In this document: positions 43,640 to 54,900 of the stretch, piece after piece | Layout of the letters: each line of letters begins with the position of its first letter | Position numbering within the stretch: position 1 is the first letter of the stretch | Source: Amoebophrya sp. A120 | Taxonomy: Eukaryota; Sar; Dinophyceae; Syndiniales; Amoebophryaceae | NCBI GenBank assembly: GCA_905178155.1 | Contig: CAJINV010000002.1 | Location: 9,680,931 to 9,744,930 of the forward strand | Length of the DNA: 64,000 nt | Direction of reading: 5' to 3' | Position numbers and translations under genes: made by a program | The notes under the pieces: generated by a model | Databases searched by the model: none | What the model saw: only the letters and a program-made list of their open reading frames with translations | Told to the model about the DNA's origin: nothing

Positions 43640-44499
43640 AGCGTACATAAGTTCTCGCAGGAGATGACAGCCACAGCCATGCTTTGGTCTATGATCAGGT
43701 AGACGTACAGATGACGAGACTCGACGCGCAACTCATTTTTGCGGGACACACGTCCATCACGGGAGCCTTCTTGTTAAAAATCTGATGAACGACAAAAGCG
43801 GAGACAACAGAAATGTTTTTGTGTTCAATGATACGAATGCGGTGCCATAATGACGTTGTCTTTGCGCACAAAAAATCCGCCTCCTTTACTTTTAGGGTAT
43901 CGACGACTCGCTCAGGACGTCGGTATTCTCTGCTTTTCGTCAAACGAAAAACTAAGTTGTGACAAGAAGTCCGCGTCAACATCGTCATCGTATAAGTGGC
44001 ATTCTTTTTCGTGGTCGTGAAAGTCGTGGATCAACATCGTATTGAAGCATGGGATACTGCTTGCGCAAAAAAAAACATGCGCTTTCTTCGGTATTCATCA
44101 TTGTTCTGTGTAAAACGTAGTTGCGTCGAGATCTTCAGCAACGGTGATACTGCTCTGGGTCTGCCTTGACGTATATATATTACATAGCTGGACACTAAAC
44201 GACGCCATATCCTTTTTCTACAAGAGCTAGAGACCTTCTGCTTTTTTTGCAATAAACGCACACACAGGCCGGCGCAACAGTTTTTCTAGTGCGTAATGTA
44301 AATGTTTGTTTCTCCGCCTCCTGGCTACTCATAACGTATCAGTATCACAGTAACTAGTTGTATTTGCTCCAGAAGACGCAACATAGAAGAAAATGAAGTG
44401 AAGCTTTGCTTTGGTGGTAGCAACACACACCATGTCAAGCTAGGATGAGACTCACACGCGAAATAGGACAGTGTCGGCAGCGCCAGGCTGGTGAGGGGC
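43640..44499. other. Intergenic region
   Basis: AT-rich with no supportable ORF; contains an (TA)n-like run near 44172. I found no tRNA or spliced-leader RNA signature by eye. Confidence 0.4.
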
Positions 44500-47400
44500 A
44501 TGTTGTGCCGCATGTCCTCCGGTAAAAGTCATTGCACTATGGAAGTCTCCCTGTCCGCAGTGGTGCGGCCGCGGGGTCTCACCCGCCGCCGTTTTCTGTG
44601 GCTCGACGTCTGCTGTTCCATTCTCTACTTGTTGGGGAAAAGAAGAACCACGGCCACCGCGACAGCGCACGACGAGAAAGCTAGCTTATCTTCGCCCGAA
44701 ATAAATGAAGATCCTGAGAACACAACGCCGATTTCCTACCTGGAGCGCCGTCGTGGCTGTTGTGGCGGCGGCGATGAAGATGCGGGTAGCAAAAATGACA
44801 CCAACGGAACCGACTCCGGCGACCTCAGTCCGACCTCCGAGTCCTCGGGTGTCAACAACAAGGACAAACAAGACGAAAGCGAGATCTCGATTTTGGCCAC
44901 AGCCTCCGGGAGGCAGGTGCTGAAGTCGACCTACACGGCTAACGACGTGACCCGGTGGTACTTCCTGACCGCGAAGGGGGTGACGCAGTGCCCGGCTCCA
45001 TCCTCCCGGGGCCTGCTGGACTCAGCCAACATTGACAACCACGCCGCAGCCTGCACCAACATTTTGAGTCTCTTCGCGCAGAGCAACAATGCGGAACTCG
45101 ACAGGCCAATCAACAAAGTGGACGACGCGGAGTACAGCGGCGGTCTGCCGACGAATTGCGTTCCCGTCGGCTGCTCCGTGGAGGTCAGCGCGGAGAAAAA
45201 CTGGACGCATTTTCTCCGCACGAAACTGACCGCTTCCGTGCTGAGTCCCACGCTCGGGGACTGTCCGGAGGGCAAGCGGAATTTGAACTTACAGCTGGTT
45301 TGCGAAGGCGACGAGCAGGAGGCGGCGGACAAGGCTCCGGTTTTTTCCGAAGCGCCGCGGGCGTTGCGGGAGGCCGCACAGGACACGCAGCTGCAGGCCT
45401 GGCTGACGGAGCAGGACAACCGCGCGCCCACGGCGTCGCCCTTCTGCCGCGTGTTGTCGGCGGCCACGCCGGTGGAGAACGCGATCAACCTGATTTTTCT
45501 CCCGGACGGCTTCCACCACCTCGGGTTCGAGGGGCACATGAAGTGGAAGGAAGTGGTGTGGAAGATTTGGGAGGGCTTCACCCGCGTGCTTCCCTTCGAC
45601 GCGAAGCAGAACGTCGGGATGAACATTCTGTACGTCGACACCGCGCTGCCCGATCCCTCGGTGCCCCCCAAGGACGCCACCGCGGAGGAGATCGCCAACC
45701 ACGACCCGAACACGCACTGCCGGCTGAACTGCCAGGGCATCGAGCGGCTCTTGTGCTGCGGCGAGATGGACGTGTGGAACCGGTTCGCCGCGCTCCACTG
45801 CGGCGCGGGACTGTACATGGGCACCATGGTGATCGCGAACATGGACCAGTACGGGGGCGCGGGTATCACCACGAAAAACTCCGCGACCATCACCATTCAC
45901 GCGGAGGCGGTCAAGCTCGGCGTGCACGAGCTGGGGCACGGGATTTTCGCGCTCGGCGACGAGTACGCGTACACGGAATACGCCACGGCGGACCTGACGC
46001 CCAACTGCGACACCTGCGAATTCGACCCGCAGAGCTACCAGCTGGTGAACCCATCGGACCCGAATAACTGCAAAAAGTGGCGGGATTTGCTGGACGCCAA
46101 GCGAGATCAAGACATCTTCTCCTCCGGGGTGGAGGAGGTGGGGTGCCACCCCGGCTACTGCTACGAGCACAAGTTTTGCGTCGGCTACGAGGACTCGATT
46201 ATGCTGGCCTTCACAGACGCGATCAACGAGCTCGGACCGGTGAACGAACGGGTGACCTGCTGCAAGTACGTCATCCTGCTGCAGCAAATCCCGCCGTACT
46301 GCCAAAAATTTGACCGCAAGGGCCTCGACCTCTTTGCCTTTTGCGCCGGCAGCTTGTGGAAAACGCCCACGACGAAAAGCACGCTACAGCGCTTTGACAG
46401 GACGAGCAGTAGTTCCTCGATGCTGGAGACCGAGTACAAAGAGTTGAAGGAAACAAGTACTTCTGGAAGTAGATCGAGAATGAAGTTGCGCCGCCGGACG
46501 TACATGTATGACAAACCCGTGAGGAGCTCCAGATACCTGTTTCGCGGTTCGTTGGCAAAGTCGCCGCGTTCGAAGGCAGCGTCCATCCCCGAAATGCAGG
46601 GCCTGTTGCTCAACCAAACGGCAGACTTTACGCTGGTGTCCTCTGCCAGCACGGAAACTACAACGGCTCCTCCTTCAACTTCTTTTTTGTCCGTCGCGGG
46701 GAACAACGACGTCGCGGCGCCGGGAGCTTCCCTCGCTGACGCGCGCTTGTCGGAGGAAGACGACTCGTTCGTGATTGCCGCCCATTCGGAGGTGCTCAAC
46801 CTGCAGGGGGATTTCGACGCGAGCGAGCTGCCGACGGCGGAAAAAGCGCGGGAGGACCTCGGGCTCCCGGTGGCGCCGGCCACGCCGCTGGAGCGCAATA
46901 TTCTGCTCGATCTGGACGTGCAGGGCGGCACGCCCTTCATGGTGGTGGAGAAGCCAGTCGAGTGGCGGCTTCACCGGAGCGGAACAGAACCGACCGACCC
47001 GTGGCAGTGCAAGATGCTGCCCACCGAGGTGCCCGTCGTCACCTCCACCGAAGAACTGTTCGCGCAACCAAATCAGCATGCGGATGGTGGTGGTGGTCCT
47101 ACTGCTTCACCTTTATCCCAAAGCCAAAGCTATTCTGCAGAAACCGAGCAGTTGTTGCGGGAGCGCGCCGGGCCAGCGCCATTGTCCTGGACGTTGGACG
47201 CCGAGGTGCCGCCAGAAGAGGAGGCCGAGAACGCGGCCGCGAAGCGGCGGCTGGTGCAGGACATGCGGCTGCAACGCCGGGTACGCGGGCTGTTCAGCCC
47301 GATGCGCCATACGGTCGACGGCAACGCTCGGCTGTTGCCGAATCCGGCGGATTTCGGGTTTGACCCGAACTACTTTGTGGGTGCGCCCTACTGCCGCCAA

Positions 47401-50400
47401 TTTGTCGGGAACGAGTGGCTGCGGAACTACGAGACAAACAGCACGGTGGGACACCCTCCGGTGGTCGATATCAAAAACTGGGGCTTTAAAACGAAGGCAA
47501 AATACGAAGCCACGCAGCCGTTTCTCTGCCGGGTGAAGATACGCAGCGACGCGGATTCCTTGGCGCAGAGCGGCGTGGTTATGGAAACTGACGTGGAACT
47601 GAATACTGATCATCAGACGTTGTTTGACGCCAGCGGTTCCTCGACAACATCTGCAAGCGATCAGACGCCGTGTCATCAGGCGTTACGCTACGCAACCGAC
47701 CTGCGCAACCGATTCGCTTCAAAGAAGACCACACATGAGGGCTTCGGTCTCGAGCTCTTGCTCTCTCTGCTACCCTGGATCGATAGGAATGCGTTCCTTC
47801 AACAGAAGCAAACTGCAGACGCCTTGAACAAAAATCCGCAAGGCGTCGATAATGCCGTCGAAATAAATCTGAACGCAGGAGGCGATAACAATGAGCGGTC
47901 GGTGCTGCTGACACTGGGAGGCCCTCAGATGTGCGAAATAATCTGCGATCTTGTAACAGCCTGCATTGCTTTTTCGGTCGTCGAAGAGATGGCAAATCTC
48001 GAAGGTGGGAAGAGCTGGACTTGCAGTCTGCAGAGCACTGGCACCCTCGAGAGGCTGGAAGGGGCGAGTGATGGGACGACTAATGACTCTGCTGATCATT
48101 TGAACTCTGCCGTTTGTACGCGTCGCGTGTGCGAGCGAGAGACCGAAATCGTGGATAGTCTTTCATCCGCGCAATCGTTTTTTCCTAGCTCACGAATGCG
48201 GGACGCGTATTGCGGAGAGAAAATTGATTGCGTCGTGACTCCGTGGGAACCTGTGCCTGAGCCGGTAGGAGACGTCGACGGGGGCGGCCAGATTTCCTTC
48301 GCAGAGAAGACAAGAAAGTTGCAAACAGCGCAGCAGGCCACATCGTCAACCACCAGAAAGCAAAAGTTTGTCGACATTGCAGAAGGAATCAAGGACGGCA
48401 CTTACGCTGGCAACGAGCGGTCGAAGTATGGCCCGAACGAGAAGGACGCTTTTCTGGGGCCCTTCCCCGCGGCGCTGCAGAAAGTGATGCACGAGGAGTT
48501 CGGAACCGAAAATCCGACCGAGGGCGAGACGGAGCTGTTTGTCGCAAACCCGAAGAAAGCGAGCAACTGGGATTACAAAGACACTTACATCAGGAGCTCG
48601 GAGCTGAATCGGTGCGAGCAGGAGGTTTTCGTGGCAGCATTGGAAGCTTACTCCGGAGCAGAGTACGGCGGTCCTAGAGTGAATGTGAGGAAGATCCCGG
48701 ACGCAGTGATTGGCGAGATCAGTACTGAAGAAAAAGCCGAGGAGTTCCGCGCACTGATACACCAGGCCCGGGCACAACAAACCAACTGCTCGCTGGAACC
48801 ACACGTGGAATCCACACGTGGGATTGTCATCCACGTCGTGGATGACAATCCCAGCGATCAGGAAGTACAACATCCAGGCAATAACGAGAACAACTCCGCA
48901 AATGCCCCTGCCGCTGCGGGAGAGGTAGATGACACATTTGCGGTGGATCAGCACAGCGGTCAAGAGGTCCAAGAACTAGGCAACAACGAGAACAACTCCG
49001 CAAATGCGAATGCCCCTGCCGCTCCTCCTAAGCCTAAAGGTAAGGCCTACGGACAACTTCTCAGACCACCCGCGTGTAGCAAGCCGTGCCAAGGAGCGGA
49101 CAAACAGGGCGGTATTACTTATGTCGGTTGTGCGCAGGGTGGTGGTGCCGAGTCGCAACGGAGGTAGGGAATGCCCAAAGCTAGAGCTGCAGGTGCCTTG
49201 TAACCAAGACGTGGTCTGCCCCCCCGGCTACTCCGAAGATGGCGGATCAGGGGATCTCAATGCTGCTTGGCACGTGAATAGCCACCACCTGGAAGACGGC
49301 CGACTTCGACCCATCGGAACTATTGCTCCGCCCCCGCCCGCAGCAAAGTACGGGCTGTACCCGGTGGCAATCGTCCTCGGAGACACTCAGGAGCAGATCG
49401 ACCAGGCAAAAAAGCTAAACGAAGGCACGACGCCCCCTACCGTGACGGTGAGGATAAAACCGTACGTCAAACAAGGCGATAATACTCGTGGAGATGATGC
49501 TGGTACCACGTACCAGTGATGGTGATCCTAGCGCAACAACGACCTCCGAGACCGCCACGACAACGGTGCTGCTGCACTTCGTTACGTTTGACACCTTATC
49601 AAATGTAAAAATGTCTGGGTCTGGAAACTTGTGATGCTGGGTGGCGTATCATGAGGAAGCCATAAGTGCTGGCTCAGCATGACAAGTTTCTGAGCTTCTA
49701 GGTGTTGCCTATTCTGCATGACAAACTGCGTTTTTGCATGACAGGAAAGTGGGGTTCTTGGGTAACCTGCATGACAGATTTAAGAGTCATGCCAGAGAAG
49801 CATGACAAATCGCGCATTCTTCCAGACCCAGACATTTTTACACTTGATACACCTACGAGTCCCTCGAGCCTGGGCCGCCCGTTTCCGCCACGGAAAAGAA
49901 GGATCTTGCCGCTGCTGGGCAGAACGTGCAAGAACAAGAAAGCCGGTTTGCCGGAGAACCCCGGAGGGAGGTTATCAGAATGAAAAATGCCCCTACCCCC
50001 GAACTTGAAAGCATTTGTATTGCAAACCTTTCCAAATGAAACATTCGCCCTCTTGCACCTATCAGCATCACAGGTTTCCAATCGTGAATAGCGAAAATTT
50101 GTATTGCAAAAGACCCCAGCAAGAGCGGCGCTTGTCATGCAAGGGATGCGATACACACCTAGACTCTGCATCAGAAAGATTCATACTCGTTTCATGCATG
50201 ACAAAAAGTTTTCATTTGGAAACTTCGCATCACAAATTTTTGCAATTTGAGGGGTGGGGGGCATTTTTTACTGTAATAGAGGTTCGGTTGATCTTGTCAG
50301 AGGGCGAGGCCTATGAATTGCAAAAATGTCTGGGTCTGGAAGGATGCAACTTGTAATGCTCATTCTGGATCGTGCAAGAATCTGTGTTGCATGAATGCCA

Positions 50401-50947
50401 AAAGTTGTCCACTTTTGTTTTTGACCAAGTTGAGAGGAAGTTTCTCATGCAGGATTGGCATGATAGGCATCTCACAGAATCTGTCATGCTAGGTCCTGCA
50501 TTCCAGACGACATGGATCGTGGAAAAACTCCATGACAAATCTCAGAATCTTCCAGACCCAGACATTTTTACGTTTGATAAGGCCTGCCAGGTGGTGCAAA
50601 GAGATCCCGCGAACCCGGAAGAGTGGGTAGAGGTAGACAACGACGCGACGACGCAGCACGAGGAGACGGCCGCTGAACAAGATAGTACCGGAGCCGTGGC
50701 ATCTTCTTCCTTCCTCGCGCGCGGTCGTGGGCGAAAGATGAAAGGAAAGCAAAAGATACATCAAGAAGAAGTGAGCAGCAGTCGGGGTCTTGTAGTTGAG
50801 GCGAGCTCGCCGCATCAACTTCCGCGCAGAACAGCATCTCTGCCGAGGACGAAGAATTTTCTTCGAGGACTGCGACAGCGGCACAGAACAAGGGACTCTG
50901 ACAGGCAACGTACTGAAGATGTCGTGTGGGCAGAGTGGAAATCTTAG
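44500..50947 (+). CDS. M64-type zinc metallopeptidase, paralogue A, with PAN-like and TSP1-like regions; two apparent frameshifts
   Basis: The first ATG is at 44500; 44539 (MEVSLSAVV) is an alternative. An N-terminal signal anchor (RRRFLWLDVCCSILYLLG) predicts secretion. The catalytic region holds NLIFLPDGFHH, ANMDQYGG and HELGHGIFALGDEY (first His residue 476), the HExxH...DEY signature of family M64. Downstream are a VEWRL block, a PAN-like segment (CEIICDLVTACIAF, about 1144) and a TSP1-like end (CSKPC about 1525, then GGRECPKLELQVPCN). The frame shifts by one base near 49130 and again between 49470 and 49515; paralogue B is continuous at both places. Exons after that are 49855-49973, 50285-50312 and 50586-50947, separated by introners 4-6. 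The protein is about 1,867 aa if both shifts are real-time corrected or artefacts; otherwise this copy is decaying at its C-terminus. Confidence 0.75.
48820..48852. repeat. Perfect inverted repeat inside paralogue A
   Basis: Two perfectly complementary 15-base arms (GGGATTGTCATCCAC and GTGGATGACAATCCC) are separated by GTC. They encode GIVIHVVDDNP in frame. Two direct CCACACGTGG words precede it. Neither paralogue B nor C has it. Confidence 0.85.
49597..49848 (+). mobile_element. Introner 4, family 1 (252 bp)
   Basis: TIR TATCAAATGTAAAAATGTC followed by TGGGTCTGGAA, inverted at the right end. TSD ACACCT lies at 49591-49596 and 49849-49854. Removal gives VTFDTYESLEP, which lines up with LTFEVYESPMV of paralogue B, where no element is present. 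A GT-AG pair (49605-49859) would also keep frame here but fits the paralogue less well. The interior is the reverse complement of introner 9, so this copy sets the + orientation by convention. Confidence 0.9.
49974..50278. mobile_element. Introner 5, family 2 relative (305 bp)
   Basis: TIRs read ATGAAAAATGCCCC, then TACCCCC at the left and the inverse (GGGGTGGGGGGCATTTTTTA) at the right, similar in style to introner 2. TSD GAGGTT lies at 49968-49973 and 50279-50284. Because the TSD contains AG/GT, the splice can be written as canonical GT (49971) to AG (50281). The joined product REVRLILSEGEA aligns with LDIRIVLEEGQC of paralogue B, which is uninterrupted. Confidence 0.9.
50313..50579 (+). 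mobile_element. Introner 6, family 1 (267 bp)
   Basis: The left end is ATGAATTGCAAAAATGTC plus TGGGTCTGGAA and the right end its inverse running to TTTGATA. TSD AGGCCT lies at 50307-50312 and 50580-50585. Placing the cut inside the TSD gives a GC-AG intron. The joined protein EGEACQVVQRD aligns with EGQCCSVIAPE of paralogue B. It leaves a micro-exon of 28 nt (50285-50312) between introners 5 and 6. The left interior resembles introner 7; the right interior is the inverse of introner 1. Confidence 0.9.
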
Positions 50948-51972
50948 ATACTGATACTTACAAAATAGCGCTCATGTCATAGTACACAAACCCTCGTAGT
51001 CGATGCAGATTATTGCGACCAGGAGCAGGACCATGTCCACCAAGAAAAAGTTTTTTTTGTACGATCCCACTGATTGACTCATTCATTCTCTATCTAACTC
51101 AACACAGCAACATGATTTTAATGAGAGAAATTCGGCCCTTGTTTCTGTTTTCATTCTATCCATTGATGTCTTTCTCTCTCCCAGACACAAACACCGCTTC
51201 ATAAAAGCGCTTGTCGACTAATCCGTCATCACACGACGATGGATGAGTATCACTCTGTACGTTCAGTAGACTTGTTGGCCCAACATTGCCAGGAGGCAGA
51301 CCTGTATCCGATGTCATGAAGAGACTGGAATTCCCATTGCATTTGATCGCGATGATTTGGTGATCGGGCGTGGACAGAGCATCCCTCTTACGAAGGATTC
51401 CATCACGAAACTCATCATGTTGTCCCTCGCAGTTGATGATGATGCAGATCTTTGTACCAACTTCTGACTGTCCCGCACACTGGCCACCGGCGCTATTGGA
51501 GTACATCGACGTTGGGGGCTTCTAGTCGTTGGTTGCAACATCAGCGGTGTACCTCTGGCAGTTTTTGTAGTCGTAGCGATTGCAGCTGAATTTCGTGTCT
51601 GTCGCTGCATCGTGGGTGTGGGCGGGACGAGAAAGATTCATTTCGAAAGTGTATACTTGAAAATGAAATTGAATCTCAATTATTTTTCGTGGATTAGCTC
51701 GTCGCCCAGTCGTTTAGTTTTTTAGATGCACAGTTTGTCGTCGTGTAGTCGAGCCTTCTTCAAGCTTTCATTTCTGAATTCCTGATAAAGCTAAGTCGCG
51801 GCTGCTACGAAAATCAATTGGAATAAAAGGAAAAAGTAAGCACAATTTATTTCCACCGCGGCGGGACGTTTTTTTTTTTCAATACGAATATCATGGATTA
51901 CGGATAGTACCATGCGCTTTAAGCATATTCACTGACTCCATCATGTAGATATTCCATGCCTTCCCCTTCGCC
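50948..51972. other. Intergenic region between paralogues A and B
   Basis: About 1 kb with pyrimidine-rich tracts and short reverse-strand ORFs of low-complexity composition. Nothing supportable. Confidence 0.4.
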
Positions 51973-54900
51973 ATGTCGGTTTTTCCGGCGAAAAGAGCAC
52001 GTGCACTTTTTTGTTTCCGATTCCGCTGGTTTTTGTTGCTGCACCGGAGCAAAAATTTCGCTCCTCTTCATTGCGTCAGAGCACTCGCAGTCGAACAGCA
52101 ACTGAATGGAAAAACGAAAGCCGAAGCAGAGCAACCTTCCCCGTCCTGTTGTGGATCAACATCCCTTGAGGAAGATGAAACAAAAACTGATTCCCAGGGT
52201 CCGTTACAACCCCCACCTTCGGAGCCCAGCAGTGGCGGAGAGGAAAGCACGCCGGTCAGCAGCGGTATTATCCCCGTTGCCGATCCGGACCTCATCAAGC
52301 CGCAGCAGAACCCGGAGTGGCGCGAGGAAATCGTGTACTCGAGCGAATTTTCCTTCGCCAACTACACTATCAAGTGTAAAAATGTCTGGGTCTGGAAGGA
52401 TGTAACTTGTGATGCGCATTTCAGAACACACAAAAATCTCTGATGCATAGGCAGCAAAAACTGCTCACTTTCTGTCACCAAAGTGGGGGATTTGTCATGC
52501 GGATTCGGCATTGCGGAAGCTTCTCGGAACCTGTGACGCTAGAGCTTCCATGCAAGACCTTCTGTGTCATGCAGAAACAGCAGGACTCTTCCAGACCCAG
52601 ACATTTTTACATTTGATATACACGCAGGAGTGGCAAAACCGCGCGCCCACCGCGACGGAGTTTTGCCGGGTGCTGAGCGTCCGCACGCCGGTCGAAAACG
52701 CGATCAATGTGATTCTGCTGCCCGACGGGTTCCACCACAAGGGCCGCAAGGGGCGGACGCGGTGGAAGCAGATCGTTTCCAAGGTGTGGCAGGGGTTCCA
52801 GCAGATGGAGATCTACGACGCGCGGAAGAACAAGGGGCTGAATTTCATGTACGTCGACACCGCGATTTACCTCCCGGACACCGGGCACGAGAAGCACTGC
52901 ACGGTGGGGTGCGACGGCGTGAAGCGGATCGTGTGCTGCGGGGACCTGGACAAGTGGAACCGGTTTGCGGCAGAGCACTGCGGCAGCGGGCTGTACATGT
53001 CCACGCTGGTGATCACCAACGACGACGAGTACGGCGGCGGGGGCATCCCCCTGCAAAATTCCGCCGCGATCTCCTCCCACGCCGATGCGGTGGGCCTCGG
53101 GCTGCACGAGATGGCGCACGGGGTGTTTGCGATCGGCGACGAGTACGACTATACCCCCCACGCCACGCCGGAGATCGTTCCCAACTGCGATCACTGCAAA
53201 TTCGACCCGAACACGCTGGAGCTGGACCCCACGGCGGAAAACTGCCCCAAGTGGAAGGATTTGCTGACTGCGAGAGAAAAGGAAAATGTCTTCACTGAAG
53301 GGGAGGACAATGTCGGCTGCAATCCCGGGTTCTGCCACAATAACAAGTACTGCGTCGGCTACCCGAACTCGCTGATGAAGATGCTGTGGAAGCCGATCGG
53401 GCCGGTGAACGAGCGGATCACCTGTTGCAAGCATTTGTATCTGCTGCAGGAGGTTCAGCCGTACTGCGAAAAGTACGACAAGGAGTTCAGTTCCAAAACG
53501 AAGACGCTAGACCTGTTCCAATACTGCAGCGGGAAAAATTGGCGTTCCGTGAACAACGCGGACAGCACCTTGCAACGGTTCGACGGCCACTCGTATTTCA
53601 AGGGTGCGCAGCGGACGCCGACTACGGGTGCGGCCTTTGTAGAAGTGAGGAAGAGGAGAAGTAAAGCAGATGACTTGGTACTAGCCGAGAATTCCACCGC
53701 TTCTGGAACAAATGCTGATACTGGTACTGCTCAAGAAAATCCAGAAAAAATCGAAGAGAATTTCGACGTACAACAGGCCCATGTAGTCCGTCTGATCCAA
53801 GAGTACCACAACCAGGCCGCGAAACGCATGCAGGAGAAGGAGAAAAGCGAACGAGAAGTGTTGGAAAAGGAAAATCATGTGAGTGGTAACGATCAAGAAG
53901 ATAATGAGAACTCCCGTCTGTTCAAACTCCTCGGACGGGCCTACAATCCCTCGCGCTTCCACGTGCAGACCAAGCTGGACGATTCGTTTCTGCCTTCCGT
54001 GGAAGAGATTCAAGAAATTCTGGGTCTCAAGTACCCGCCCAGCCACCCATTGGAGCGCAATATCGCTCTGGAGCGAGATCTGAACGGCGCGACGAAGTTT
54101 ATGCTTGTGAAGAACCCGGTGGAATGGCGGTTGTTTCGAAAAAACGTCGAGTCCGCTTGGCAGTGCGAGATGCTGAGTCCCGGGAGGCCGGTGTTGGGCG
54201 ACGAAGGGGATGGTAGTGCTGGTTCTTCTACTACCATATCGGGAGGAGCTTTACCCGTGCCACCAGCAGATGACTCAGAAGATCCACTGCATGTTATCAG
54301 TCCGGAGCCCAGCTTGGGGCTGCTCGCGCAGCGGGCGCTGCGGGGTATGCAAAGTCCGTCGGCGATGACGACGGAGCAGATGCTAGCAGATGCGGAGCTG
54401 TTGCCGCGGGGCGAGGAGTTTAAGTTACCAAATCCAAATTATGTCGCGAATGAGCCGTACTGCCGCGGAGGGGATATCAGTGGAGCGAGCGGGTTGGGGA
54501 GTAGTGACATCAACAACTCTATGGACGAGGCAGACAAAAAAAGTTGGAACTGGCTCCGCAGTTGGCGAGTTGTAGACATCGGTAGAAGTAGTTCTGCTGA
54601 GTCGCTCCGTATTGAACATGACTGGCAGGTTAGCACGAACGGGGGTGATGGTCAGGATGTTGATGACAAACCGGTTCTGTGCAAAATCCCAGCGGCGGGG
54701 CGGCGTGCCACGACATCTTTAACTGACAGCTCCACGGTTTCTGCGAACACAGAGGAAAGTCGAGAGCTGTGCCGAAACGCATGGAAATATGTAAACGAGG
54801 TTGAAAAACAGTTGTCAGCACTGGATGTGAAAAGTGAAAATGCTGGTGAACAGCAGCAGAATGCACCGTCCTCGCAACCATTACCTTCGAATGACGACCC

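Noticed and set aside
44491-44499. GTG at 44491 as start of metallopeptidase A
   Set aside because: No reason to use a non-ATG start in a eukaryotic gene when an in-frame ATG follows at 44500.
49700-50356. Small ORFs with KMSGSG, KNVWVWK or QTQTF strings as recurring peptides
   Set aside because: They are translations of the introner TIR in different frames, not proteins.
52511-52618. ATG at 52511 as the start of metallopeptidase B
   Set aside because: The first 36 residues from this ATG are translated from the right half of introner 7; the real lead-in exon is 51973-52367.
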